A stretch of 64,000 nucleotides of DNA from Sipunculus nudus (Eukaryota; Annelida; Sipuncula; Golfingiida; Sipunculidae), in assembly GCA_026874595.1 (NCBI GenBank), contig CM049309.1, positions 20,251,076 through 20,315,075 on the forward strand. Direction: 5' to 3'. Made by a program: the position numbers and the translations under genes. Below, one piece after another: positions 20,821 through 32,217 of the stretch (positions are counted from its first letter, which is position 1; each line of letters opens with the position of its first letter). Below the pieces are notes generated by a model. The model did not search any database. It saw only the letters and a list, made by a program, of their open reading frames with translations, and was not told where the DNA came from.

Positions 20821-21004
20821 TGTATAACGTCCTGAGAAGGACGGTTTGTTTTGTTGTGAGATTAAATTGGCTTCAGACCTTCATCCCGACCTAAGTGATT
20901 ATCAATCGGGACCTGGAGCCTACGTGCATTACATTCTCATGCACTGGTTCGGAAGGACCTACTACACAGGGGCACCACGTGTAGGTTATCTCACACTACC
21001 CCCA

Positions 21005-21065
21005 CACTACTTGATTTTATGACAGGTGGCCCCACCTACCTTCACGTTCACGCTGCAGACATTAA
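21005..21065 (+). repeat. AGGTGGCGCCACCT-family monomer fragment
   Basis: TTGATTTTATGACAGGTGGCCCCACCTACC with CACGTTCACGCTGCAGACATTAA. The palindrome has one change. It joins directly to 22317 onward if the transposon at 21066-22316 is removed. Confidence 0.7.
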
Positions 21066-21226
21066 CAGGGGCGTAGCCAGGATGGAGGGAGGGGAGGTGG
21101 CCATGATCAGTGGCAGATCCAGAATTTCGAAAATGGGGGCGGGGGGGGGGGGGGTGCACTTATATGCATGCATGGGTACTATGAAAAACTGTTATATATA
21201 TACGTGTATATGTATATATAAATATA

Positions 21227-21257
<31 letters not shown>

Positions 21258-22078
21258 CGTTATATATTTTAGTGTATGAAATTATATATATATATATTGT
21301 TTTCAATTATAAACCATGGTTTATTAAGTTAGTTTCAGGTACATGGGGAGGGTATGGGAGGGAGTATCCCCCTCCCATTTTGGGACATTTTTTGAATATG
21401 CAATGTAAAGAGGACAATTTGAGGCAATTTCTTTTTTTTTAAAAATGAAGATTTCCTGTTCCCAAAAAAAATGTACCCTCATGTCTTTGCTTAAGTAATC
21501 TGTCTGTAGAGAGATTCAATATTAATGTTTATATTTCTTCAAAATTAGGATATAAAATTTCAATCGTTTTCAACATGGTAAAGTCAATGGTGCAAAGGCG
21601 CATTTTCATTTATAACTTGTAAAATATTATCTTTTTAATGTAATGCTCGGAGTGAAATGACTGATATATTGATGTCTTATGTTAAACTTTGTTAACTAAA
21701 TTATACCGGGATCCGTGGTCTGGACAGCACACAAGACTCCTATAGGAGCACAGATCGCGAATGAGGTATCAACAGAGGATCGAGCAATGAGATTGTCCAC
21801 GGTCAACCCCAAGTGAGGCCTGGTGCTTTGCAGCTGTTCTGCAGCTGTTCATAAATATCCTCATCCTCAACTGATGGATTTTTAGAGTAATAAACTGTAG
21901 ATAACTTAAATAAAATCTAATTGATAATTAATAAAAAGAAATATGAAAAACAAATATTAACCATGAAAATTGGGAAATTAGATAAAATGAGAGATATTGC
22001 AGCTCAACGGGGGCCACGCGCCGAAGGCGCCCTCTCTTGAACCGCTACTGATAGCAAAGGCAATTCAATGCATAGGCC

Positions 22079-22135
<57 letters not shown>

Positions 22136-22316
22136 TAGTATTAGATTAAGTGAAATTCAGAAAGAGGGCGAGTACTGGATGCAACTGGGGGGGGGGGGGA
22201 AGGGGCCATGGCCCCCTGCGGCCCCCGTCTGGCTACGCCCCTGGTAATGACACAATTCAGGGGGGAGGGGGGAGGGGGCCATGGCCCCCTGCAGCCCCCT
22301 CTGGCTACGCCTCTGA
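21066..22316. mobile_element. Non-autonomous DNA transposon with CAGGGGCGTAGCCAG termini
   Basis: The left end is CAGGGGCGTAGCCAG (21066-21080). The right end is CTGGCTACGCCTCTG (to 22316), its inverted repeat with one change. Flanks are ATTAA on both sides, and removing the element restores a good monomer (CTGCAGAC-ATTAA-TGCTTATATCTC). A second near-identical right end, CTGGCTACGCCCCTG, finishes at 22243, so the right terminus is duplicated. CAG...CTG ends resemble hAT elements, but the visible duplication is only 5 bp. No transposase remains; the interior is AT-rich with TTA and TA microsatellites and G-tracts. Confidence 0.65.
21108..22050. mobile_element. Inner candidate transposon with CAGTGGC termini
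   Basis: CAGTGGCAGATCCAGA at 21108 and TCTTGAACCGCTACTG ending at 22050 are imperfect inverted repeats (about 12 of 16). The former is a common hAT-type end. I found no convincing target duplication, so this is a weaker call than the outer element it sits in. Confidence 0.35.
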
Positions 22317-23255
22317 TTAATGCTTATATCTCTTGACTCGTTTGACCAATCAGGAAAAAAAATTTACACAAATGTAGCCCTTGGATATCTTTAACATACA
22401 CAAAAATGGTGGCACCATCTGCAGCCATTTTTGCACAGCATCCATCTGCTTGTCTGCCTTAGGTTAAAATCACTCATATCTCTGCAGTGGTTTGACTGAT
22501 TCACCTGAAATTTGGCATGCGTATACATCCTAGAAAGCTTTTTTTATTTTATGACAGGTGGCGCCACCTACCTTCACGTTCATGCTGCAGACATCCAAGC
22601 TCATATCTCAGGAACCGTTTGACCAATCAGGAAAATTTTTTTACACAAATGTAGCCCTTGGATAGCTTTATAACATACACAAAAATGATGGCACCACCTG
22701 CAGCCATTTTCGCACAGCCTCCATCTGTTTGTCTGCCTAGGGTTAAAATCACTAATATCTCTGCAGTGGTTTGACCATGCGTATAAGTCCCGCATAGCTT
22801 TCTTGATTTTATGACAGGTGGCGCCACCTACATTCATGTTCCATTGCAGACCATATTGCTTATATCTCCGGACTCATTTGACCAATCAGGAAAAAAAATT
22901 TACACAAATGTAGCCCTTGGATATCTTTATAACATACACAAAAATGGTGGTGCCACCTGCAGCCATTTTTGCACAGCGTCCATCTGTTTGTCTGCTGTGG
23001 GATAAAATCACTCATATCTCTGCAGTGGTTCGACTTTTCCACATGAAATTTTGCATGTTTATACATTTTGGATAGTTTCTGGTTCAAATAACAGGTGGCG
23101 CCACCTACAATCATGTTTATGTGGCAGAGATCCATTCTAATATGTAACACATGTAACTCTATTTCCCTTTGCCACTCAATCCATGCCTCACTTCACCTGT
23201 CCTTCTCTGATTTTGGCGGATACATGTAGTCGCTTGTCGACTACCTGTATTCTAG
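22317..23255 (+). repeat. Tandem array with AGGTGGCGCCACCT palindromes
   Basis: Alternating half-units recur: one with CATATCTC.GGAACCGTTTGACCAATCAGG and ACACAAATGTAGCCCTTGG, the other with AAATCACTCATATCTCTGCAGTGG and ATACATCCTGGATAGC. They are separated by AGGTGGCGCCACCT at 22556, 22816 and 23093 and by GGTGGTGCCACC at 22947. The 3' tail, CACTCAATCCATGCCTCACTTCAC...GGCGGATAC...TACCTGTATTC, ends at about 23255 and is shared with 29785-29868. Minus-strand frames here are not conserved between units. Confidence 0.85.
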
Positions 23256-24290
23256 TTATGAAAAATGATATTATAAACAAAAACAACTCGAAGTAGTTAG
23301 CAGTTACAGATACTTGGGGGGGGGGGGGGGATTTTCACTAGTCTTCTTAAATGATCCAAAATGAAACAACATCTAATAAATCAAGCCAATAAAGTAGCCC
23401 TTATGATTAATCAGTTTATAAGTCAATATAAATACCTAACAGTAGATCAGTCATTCCTTCTGTTTGATAGAATGGCTGTGCAAATCTTGTGTTATGGAAG
23501 TTAATTATGGGGACATGAAAACTGTGACAATGTTGAATCAGTACAAACTAAATTCTGTAAATATATTCTTAAGATAAATTCTTCATCACCAACTGCTGCT
23601 GCACTTGGTGAATGTGGACGGTGGCCATTAAAAATTCATTATTAATTTAGATGCATTACATATTGGACAAAATTATTAAGAATGACACAGAATAGATATC
23701 CAGAACAATTATATGTAAAGTTTTATTGTCTTGATGAAATAGGGAGAAAAACCTGGGCAACAAAAATAAAAAATATACTCTTTTCATTTGGTTATGTTTG
23801 GATACACCAAGTTGTAGGAGATCCAAATTTTTTTTCTTCGAGTTAAAACAGAAACTCAAAGACATATGTTTACAAGAATTGATAAGTAACATTTCACATA
23901 ACAGGCGTTTGGAAACATACTGTGTAAATATATCACTAATTTCTGTCGAACTGTATTTGAATGTTGTTAAAAATAATAGTCATAAGATTAGCTAGGCTAA
24001 GATGCTCTTCACATAATTTACAAACTGAGAAAGGAAGACATGAAAGTATACACTGGACTCAAAGAATCTGTAATTATTGTTTGAAACTTGGAAAATCTAT
24101 AGTTTAAAATGAATATCATTTCATTATGAAATGTCCTTTATACAATGAACTAAGAGATATTAACCCTTCTAACTTTGGCAGATTTTCTTTTATATATCTT
24201 ATGTCAAGTAAAAATCTTGCTGTTTTTATGTAGTTTAGCAGCATTGTTCACTATGCCTTCAAAAAGAGAAATAATTCATTAGTTAATAAC
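23256..24290 (+). pseudogene. LINE ORF2 C-terminal remnant
   Basis: Translating in shifting frames gives LEVVSSYRYLGG, DQSFLLFDRMAVQILCYGS, LWGHENCDNVESVQTKFCKY, GECGRWPLKIHY, DEIGRKTWATKIKNILFSFG, LETYCVNISLIS, LRCSSHNLQTEKGRH, ICNYCLKLGKSIV and NEYHFIMKCPLYNELRDI. This is the conserved tail region of LINE ORF2 proteins, with a C-x2-C...H...C zinc-binding cluster. Many stops and frameshifts interrupt it, and the catalytic FADD motif lies upstream of the truncation. It has no function in this copy. Confidence 0.8.
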
Positions 24291-24409
24291 TAAATTAAAC
24301 AGATTACCCATATGAAATAGTTGAACAGTCACTTGTCTAGTTTGGTTATAAATATTAATATATGAATAAAACTATGTAGACTTTGATCAAGTATTAAAGG
24401 AATAATGTG

Positions 24410-24442
<33 letters not shown>

Positions 24443-24888
24443 GTATTATATATATATATGGATAAAACATTTGAGGTACAATGCTATTTGACACTACTTG
24501 GACCTGCTTGGCAAGCTTGCATCATGCGGACCATCTGCAGGAAGCTGCATTCAATGCGAGTCCTTGGGTTGCTGAGAAGTACAATTTTTTTTATATTATT
24601 ATATATGCATATTAAAATTTTAGTAAATTGTCAACATTAAGAGAGTTAAATATGTAAATTTTCATTAAAAATTGTAATTATATAGATATAATTGTATTTA
24701 TAAAATATATTTTATGATATATGTAGTTATGCATGTATATGTATTGAGAATTTGTGTATGCACATGCATATATGTGTATTTATTAACTTGTATATTTATT
24801 AATCTTATGAGTACTGTATATTTATGTATATTTATATATATGGTTGAAATGACCTCTAGATGATGATTTTCTTTGTTAATATTTTGTA

Positions 24889-24973
<85 letters not shown>

Positions 24974-25137
24974 CAACTGTTATTATTTCATTTCTTTTTT
25001 CTATGTGATGTTGTTTTACAAGTTTGAAAACGTTGTCTATTTTGTTTTCTCTACATGTGATATATGCATATATGGAACTATGGGCCTGAAGACTTATATT
25101 TATGAATAAAATATTCATTCATTCATTCATTCATTCA
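23256..25137 (+). mobile_element. 5'-truncated LINE with (ATTC)n tail
   Basis: It starts within the RT C-terminal region (see the pseudogene entry), continues through an AT-rich 3' region with a TA microsatellite of about 76 bp (24892-24970), and ends with GGGCCTGAAGACTT...ATGAATAAAATATTC and (ATTC)n at about 25108-25137. A short tandem-repeat tail in place of poly-A is typical of CR1/L2-like LINEs. 5' truncation is normal for such copies. Confidence 0.75.
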
Positions 25138-25934
25138 TGATGGTGGATTGGGGATGTCACCACCTGCATCACTTACAGTTGGTGATTAGCGTAGCGGACT
25201 TTCCAAAGTGCCAATATAGATAGTTTTTTAACAGAGCTGTCACATGACATATGAGATATACATATTCATATTTCTGGATTTCGTCATTTAAGCTAACTTA
25301 TTGGATGACCTAAAGTAGTTTACAATTATACCAGAATTGGACGTGTAGTTTAATGGTTTCATCTCATTGGATTGGTCTGAAGTTCTCTGGTAATTCCCAA
25401 GTCTGACTTGACATACATCCAGTTATAGATTGAACTTTTTTTATTGAACTAATTTGTGAGAGTACAATAAGGCTCTACAAACATATTGAATAACCATTAG
25501 ATACTTTGTTGTCTGATAACAATTAATAATTCTTTGGCCCTGTCTGAATATCAGATCAGACTGAAACCAAAATTGATCTTAATTTTTTCCTTAAGTAAAT
25601 TGAGATTTTAAATAATGAAATATTCCTTTTAATGTCAAGTCACAAATACGCCCTTTCCTAATCCATTACAGTAACATCACTAAGTATGTTATTGATTAAA
25701 TCCTATTTCATAAGACCATTGTGAACTTGTGATGTCTTAGTATCATAAAGGCAGTGTTTCAAATATATTGGTAATAGTGACTAAAGATGTCTTAGTATCA
25801 TAAAGGGAGTGTAAACAAACATATTGGTAATAGTGACTAATCTTTAGTCTTTTTTTAGTTCATTATGAATACAATTAGCTGCACCACCTTAACACTGACT
25901 CGGCTTAAATATAGTCCATTCTCAAGATCGTTTT
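25138..25934. other. AT-rich spacer with a 57-bp tandem duplication
   Basis: GATGTCTTAGTATCATAAAGG through TATTGGTAATAGTGACTAA occurs twice, at about 25732 and 25789. Nothing else is recognisable. Confidence 0.5.
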
Positions 25935-25989
25935 TTAGCTCAGCTGACTGAAAGTCATCTGAGCTATAGCGATCACTCTTTGTCTGTCG

Positions 25990-28301
25990 TCCGTCTGTCC
26001 GTCCGTTAACCAGGCACAAATCGTAACCGCTGATTCTAGAACCTTGTAACTTGGGATTCTGAGAGGTCCATGAAAAATCTCCTTGGAAACCAGAAATTAG
26101 GTCTCTGTTACCCATATCCTTCGAGCTATGGGGCCCCAAAGTACCCCCCAGAAAAGTAAAAAATTTCATACAAAAACTTCAATATTTCATTAACTACTTG
26201 ACTGATGGTCATGATTTTTGGCATACATATTGATCATGAGATGTTCCATCACTTCCTGCAGACTGGTGGCGCCACCTGTATTTTTCGATATTTTACAAAT
26301 TTTTTTCTCTATTTTTGAGACCTTTAAAAATGTGAACATCTGTTAACAAGGCACAAATCGTAAAGCCTAGACCTAGAATCTTAATTCTTGATACACTGAG
26401 AGGTCCATGATAAATCTCCTTGGAAACCAGAAATCAGGTCTCTGTTACCCATTTCCTTCGAGCTATGGGGCCCCGAAGTACCCCCCAGAATAGTAAAAAA
26501 TTCCATACAAAAACTTCAATATCTCAATAACTACAACACTGATGGTCATGATTTTTGGCATACATATTGATCATGAGATGTTCCATAAGTTCCTGCAGAC
26601 TGGTGGCGCCACCTGTATTTTTCGATTTTTTTACAATTTTTTCCTCTTTTTTTGAGACGTTTAAAGATGCTGTCATCTGTTTACGTGGCACAAATCGTAA
26701 CCGCTGGACCTAGAATCTTCATTCTCGACACACTGAGAAACCTATTAAAAGTCTCAGTGGAAACCATAAATTAGATCTCTGTTACCCATATCCTTCCAGC
26801 TATGGGGCCCCAAAGTACCCCCCAGAAAAGTAAAAAATTTCATACAAAAACTTCAATATCTCATTAACTACTTGACTGATGGTCATGATTTTTGGCATAC
26901 ATATTGATCATGAGATGTTCCATCACTTCCTGCAGACTGGTGGCGCCACCTGAATTTTTCGATTTTTTACGAATTTAAAAATGTGAACAGCTGTTAACAG
27001 GGCACAAATCATAAAGACTGGACCTAGAATTTTCATTCTTGACACACTGAGAGGTCCATAAAAAGTCTGCATGGAAACCTGAAATAAGGTCTCTGTTACC
27101 CATATCCTTTGAGCTATGGGGGGCTCCCAATAACCCCCCAGAATAATGGAAAATTTGATAAAAACAAACTGCAACATCTCAATAACTACAACACTGATGG
27201 TCATGATTTTTGGCATACATATTGATCAAGAGGTGTTTCATCAGTACCTGCAGACTGGTGGTGCCACCTGTATTTTTTCAAGTTTTCACAATTTTTTTTT
27301 CTCTTTATTCGAGACCTTTCAGGATGTAGTTATCTGTCAACAGGGTACAAATCGTAAGGACTGGACCTAGAATCTTCATTCTTGACACACAGGGAGACCC
27401 ATGATAAATCTCCATGGACACCTGAAATTAGGTCTCTGTTACCCATATCCTTTGAGCTATGGCACTCCAAAGTACAGCTCAGAATAATGGAAAATTTGAT
27501 ACAAAAGCTGAAGTATCTGAACAACTAATGCAGAGATCACCATAATTGTTTTCATGGATATTGATCATGGAGTGTTTCATCAGTTTCTGCAGACTGGTGG
27601 CACCACCTGTATTTGTTCGTTTTTTTTTTTACAAATTTTTTCTCTATTTTTGAGACCTTTAAAATTATGAACATCTGTTAACAGGGCACAAATCATTAAA
27701 ACTGGACCTAGAATCTTCATTCTTGACACACAGGGAGACCCATGAAAAGTCTCCATGGAAACCTGAAATTAGGTCTCTGTTACCCATATTCTTTAAGCTG
27801 TATGGCTCCAAATTACCCCCCAGAATAATGGAAAATTTGATACAAAAACTGCAGTATCTCAATAACTACAACACTGATGGTCATGATTTTCGGCATACAT
27901 ATCGATCATGACCTGTTCCATCAGTTTCTGCAGACTGGGTGCCCCACCTCTATTTTTTTCAAATTTTTACGATTTTTTTTCTCTTTTTTTGATACCTTTA
28001 AAGATGTGGTTATCTGTCAACAGGGTACAAATCGCAACAACTGGACCTAGAATCTTCATTCTTGTCATGCAAGAAGGCCCATGAAAAGTGCCTGTGGAAT
28101 CTTAAAATTAGGTCTCTGTTACCCATATCCTTCAAGCTATAGGACTCCGAAGTATCACTCAGAATGATGGACAATTTGATACAAAAAGCTGAAGTATCTG
28201 AACAACTAATGGGGAGATCACCATGATTCTTTGCATGGATATTGATGTTTGTAAGTGTTTTTATTAGTTTCTGCAGACTGGTGGAGCTTCCTGTATTTTT
28301 G
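25990..28301 (+). repeat. Tandem array, about seven units of roughly 337 bp
   Basis: The phrase (A/G)TGTT(C/T)CATCA at 26241, 26578, 26915, 27233, 27572, 27912 and 28255 marks units spaced about 318-343 bp. Each has AACAGGGCACAAATC, GGACCTAGAATCTTCATTC, AGGTCTCTGTTACCCATA, CTGATGGTCATGATTTTTGG and CTGCAGACTGGTGGCGCCACCTGTA. Later units decay the CpG (GGTGGTGCCACC, GGTGGCACCACC). Reversed copies are at 45.4-46.5 kb. Frames inside are shadows. Confidence 0.92.
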
Positions 28302-29868
28302 TACCCGCCGAAACGAAGTTTTGTGGATACTATGTTTTTGACCAGGTTCCTCCGCCGTTGCCGCATTCGTTTCCAGAGAGCTCCTCTGGGACTTGATTTT
28401 ATCAGCTTTCCAAGCTCATATCTCGGGAACGGTTTGACTGATCAGGAAATAAAATTTATTCTAATGTAGCCCTTGGATAGCTCTAAAACATACACAAAAA
28501 ATGGTGGCGCCACCTGTAACCATGTTTGCACATCTGTCCATCTGTTCATCTGCCTTTGGTTAAAATCACTCATATCTCTGCAGTGAATTGACTAATTCAC
28601 CTGAAATTCGGCATGCGTATACATCCTGGATAGCTTTCTTTTTTTATGACAGGTGGCGCCACCTACATTTTCATTCACGCTGATGACATCCAAGCACATA
28701 TCTCGGGAACCGTTTGACCGATCGGGCCAAAATTTTGCATGTGTATAGATCTAACATAGCTCTTAACATACGCTAAACTGGTGGCGCCACCTGCAACCAT
28801 TTTTGCACAGCGTCTGTCTGTTTGTCTGCTGTGCAATAATGTCACTCATATCTCGGCAGTGGTTTGACATATCTGCCTAAAATTTTGCAGTTTTATACAT
28901 CCTGGATAGCTTTCTTGATTTTATGACAGGTGGCACCTGCACCTACATTCACGTTTACGCTGATGACATCCAAGCTCATATCTCGGGAACCATTTGACCG
29001 ATCGGGCCAAAATTTTGCATGTGTATAGATCTAACATAGCTCTTTATCATATAAAAAACTGGTGGCACCACCTGCAACAATTTTTGCACAGCGTCTGTCT
29101 GTCTGCCATGCAATAAAGTCACATCTTGGCAGTGGTTTGACATATCTGCCTAAAATTTTGCAGTTTTATACATCCTGGATAGCTTTCTTGATTTTATGAC
29201 AGGTGGCGCCACCTTTATTCTAGTTTATGCTGCAGACATCCAAGCTCATATCTAGGGAACCGTTTGAACGATTGGGCCAAAATTTTGCATGTGTATAGAT
29301 CTCACATAGGTCTTTATCATACACAAAACTGGAGGGGTTGGTCTGCCGTGGCCTAAAATCACTCATTTCTCTGTAGTGGTTTGACATAACTGCCTAAAAT
29401 TTTGCAGGTTTATACATCCTGGATAGCTTTCTCTATTTTATGACAGGTGGCGCCACCTACATTCTAGTTAACGCTGCACACATCCAAGCTAATATCTCAG
29501 GAACCATTTGACCGATTGGGCCAAAATTGTGCTTGTGTTTAGATCTCACATAGGTCTTTATCATACACAAAACTGCAACCATTTTTGCACAGCGTCTGTC
29601 TGTTTGTCTGCCGTGGGCTAAAATCACTCATATCCATGTAGTGGTTTGACTTTTCTGCCTAAAATTTTGCATATGTATACAACTTGGACAGCTTTCTGGA
29701 TTTGTGGTAGGTTGCACAACCTACATACACATTTAGGCTGCAGACATCCATGCTAATATGCAACATACCTCACTCTGTTTCCCCTTGCCACTCAATCCAT
29801 GCCTCACTTCACTCTGATTTTGGCAGATACACGTAGTCACTTGTCGGCTACCCGTATTCAAATTTTTA
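28302..29868 (+). repeat. Palindrome-monomer element with distinct head and tail
   Basis: The head GTACCCGCCGAAACGAAG and AGCTCCTCTGGGACTTG (28302-28400) is related to 43553-43650. It is followed by dimer units of about 270 bp (AGGTGGC at 28650, 28927, 29200 and 29445), each with two related half-monomers of about 135 bp. The tail GGCAGATACACGTAGTCAC...GGCTACCCGTATTC matches 23215-23255. The head GTATCCGCC (as at 43554) and tail GGCGGATAC (as at 23215) are mutual inverted repeats, so this may be a small mobile unit. Confidence 0.7.
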
Positions 29869-30030
29869 AAGTTTACACATTTTTTCTCTATTTTTCAGAT
29901 ATATAAATACAGACTAAATCTTGGCCTGTTGGTTAATCTGTTTGATGCTTCAGTTGAATGGGTATCTACCATTCTGATGATAAAATTTCCTTTTGTGAAT
30001 CTCTTCCCAGTCAGCTGAGCGTCATGACCC

Positions 30031-30110
30031 ATGGGTCACTTGTTTGGGGTTTTTTTTTTTGTTAAGGCGAACCTGTCAGCTAATGCGATGGTGTGCCGCT
30101 GACTGTATGT
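30031..30110 (+). repeat. GCGAACCTGTCAGCTAATGCGATGG repeat flank
   Basis: GGCGAACCTGT.AGCT.ATGC.(A)TGGTGTG also occurs at 1670-1697 and, weakly, at 33740. The last 8 bp (30103-30110) are the target duplication of the following hAT-type element. Confidence 0.5.
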
Positions 30111-30489
30111 CAGACATGGGGTCTATTACAGTTGTTCTATTACTATTACTATTACTATTACTTTCAATTTCTGATATTACTATTACTATTACTATCACCA
30201 CATTTTATCTTCTATTACTATTACTATTACTTTTATTGGGGTATCTATTACTATTACTATTACTATTACATAAACTGATGGGAGAATTCTAGACTTTGCG
30301 CAGCCATGAGTGCTATAAACTAGCACTACAATCACATTTTTATATTATATATTAATATTAGAAGCACCTATATCATCCAGTTACCTACACAATTTTCTTA
30401 TACTGTGTCTGTCATTAACAATAAGCCTAATGATACTGGAGATCTTAATCATTTCAGCTTCTTTAATTCTGTTTATATATATATATATA

Positions 30490-30540
<51 letters not shown>

Positions 30541-32209
30541 AAACCTCAGTGATTATTGGGGCGTTTCAAGTCGAAATTATAAGATAATTGTATGAACTCT
30601 TGAATACATGTAATTTAAAAGCAACCCATTGTAAAGACCCTGGCATATGTAAAATATTGATTTATAATTATATGCATACTTGTACATTTTTTTATTATTT
30701 TCATATATATTTCACATAAATTTATTTTATAGTACATACTTCTGTTAAGATTTAATCTTCTTTCGCATAATTAATAAATAAAGTTTTCAGTGTAAATGTC
30801 ATATTAATATTTAGTATCAAAGCTGACAATTTAGTCCTTTATGTATGAATCAGGAGAGGAATTTTGGTAGGGCTGTGTCCTGTTTCTACTGTATACATCA
30901 AGATTCTGGACAGATTCTAAACTGGAGACAAAAGTACCCCATCTTCTCAAGTGTATATATGTTCATTTGGATATGATGCCATGTTTTATTTTATCACATA
31001 GTACATCTTGAGAGTGAACAGAGAGGTGGTAAACTTTACAATAATGGTAGCATGCATGGCTTTTATTCTTCAGGCATGCCCTTCTTCATTGCAGCAAAAC
31101 CAGCATAGGATAATTTAGGAATATGGAGAGTGATTTAAACTTATATCAATTTTACAAAACAAATAAAATATTATTTATATCACTTTCACAATTAATTTGG
31201 TATTCAACAATCTTATACTTTAAATTTTGTACACAACAGGATCTAATTATTTGATATCAAAATTTCAGATATTAAATAATAAAATATAAACAGTAACTTA
31301 TATTCTCATATTATATAATCAAATAAATTAATATCTTTAAAAAAATTGTTAATTTAATTTTCAAAAAATACATTAACATAATTTTTGATACTGAATGAAG
31401 GTCTGCAAAATTGGCACTATGAAATAACAGACAAGTATTAAAAGAATTATTTTAAAAGAATATTTATATAAATTAAATAGATAATACATGTGCCTGCAGT
31501 ATGACTTTATCAAAGTGATTGTAGTACTGGTATGAGTTTATATAGCATTGTAGGCTTCCATACGTTATCGGTAGTGAAAATACCATAAGCTTATCATGAA
31601 CATTTTGGGCCTGCACTGCAACAACATCTGGTTCCATATTCTATTTTTCCTAAATGTGTGTTATTGCAATCTGTATGATTAAAATGCAAACTGGCTTGTG
31701 AAAATAAATCTAGGTACATTTCAGAATATGCATATGGATTGATGGATGTGAGATAAGATGTACATGTCAATATAATAATTCACAATTTATCTGTCTCATA
31801 ACATCAAACATTCCTCTGTTTATCCATGGTTTACTAATCAAAGGTCAGATTGTGCCAGGTTACCTATTTGGCTGTGACCTGCTCTGTCCAGTACTCTTAT
31901 GTAATTAGCACCAGTGGTCACCAGCAGTGTGGCAGCTGGCCCATGCTTGCCTCAACAATAGGCACTTCCTGGGCAATTGCTGAACAAGAATTGAGTGTGT
32001 TCAGCATTATTTGCTGATATGCTTCATGATCAAGGGGCTCACAGGAAGTAATAGAAAGTAATATGTATTACTCTATTACTTTGCCTTCTGTTTCTATTAC
32101 TATTACTATTACAGCTAAAATTTTTGAGTCTATTACTATTACTATTACTATTACATGGAAAAAGCTGTAATAGTCTATTACTATTACTATTACTATTACC
32201 CCATGTCTG
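30111..32209. mobile_element. hAT-type non-autonomous element with perfect 8-bp target duplication
   Basis: The left end CAGACATGGGG (30111) and right end CCCCATGTCTG (32199-32209) are perfect 11-bp inverted repeats, and both continue into CTATTACAG-like text. The 8-bp direct repeat CTGTATGT sits immediately outside both ends (30103-30110 and 32210-32217). CAG...CTG termini plus 8-bp duplications are the hAT signature. Subterminal regions hold (TATTAC)n arrays (30140-30270 and 32095-32200). The roughly 1.8-kb interior is AT-rich with a TA run (30475-30538) and has no transposase. Confidence 0.85.
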
Positions 32210-32217
32210 CTGTATGT

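Larger units (their letters stand above)
14846..21004 (-). mobile_element. Host R2-like element split by a nested copy
   Basis: The 19482-21004 and 14846-16505 segments are two halves of one element, collinear in order, strand and domain content, once the 16506-19481 insert is removed. The 5' untranslated part (20821-21004) ends where TTGATTTTATGACAGG-type repeat resumes. The 3' end is cut within the nuclease. It lies in tandem-repeat DNA, not rDNA. Confidence 0.8.
25935..30030 (+). mobile_element. GCTCAGCTGAC-family cassette with a seven-unit tandem core
   Basis: The head AGCTCAGCTGACT...AGTCATCTGAGCT at 25937, followed by GTCCGTCTGTCCGTCC, matches 9103. The tail AGTCAGCTGAGCGTCATGACC lies near 30010. 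Head and tail carry the inverted repeat GCTCAGCTGACT/AGTCAGCTGAGC. The interior is a 337-bp tandem core plus the palindrome-monomer block at 28302-29868, which looks inserted. No transposase is seen. Confidence 0.45.

Noticed and set aside
24698-25118. Ile/Tyr-repeat frames on both strands
   Set aside because: They are translation of the TA microsatellite.
30044-30292. Leu/Tyr-repeat frames
   Set aside because: They are translation of the (TATTAC)n subterminal array of the hAT-type element.
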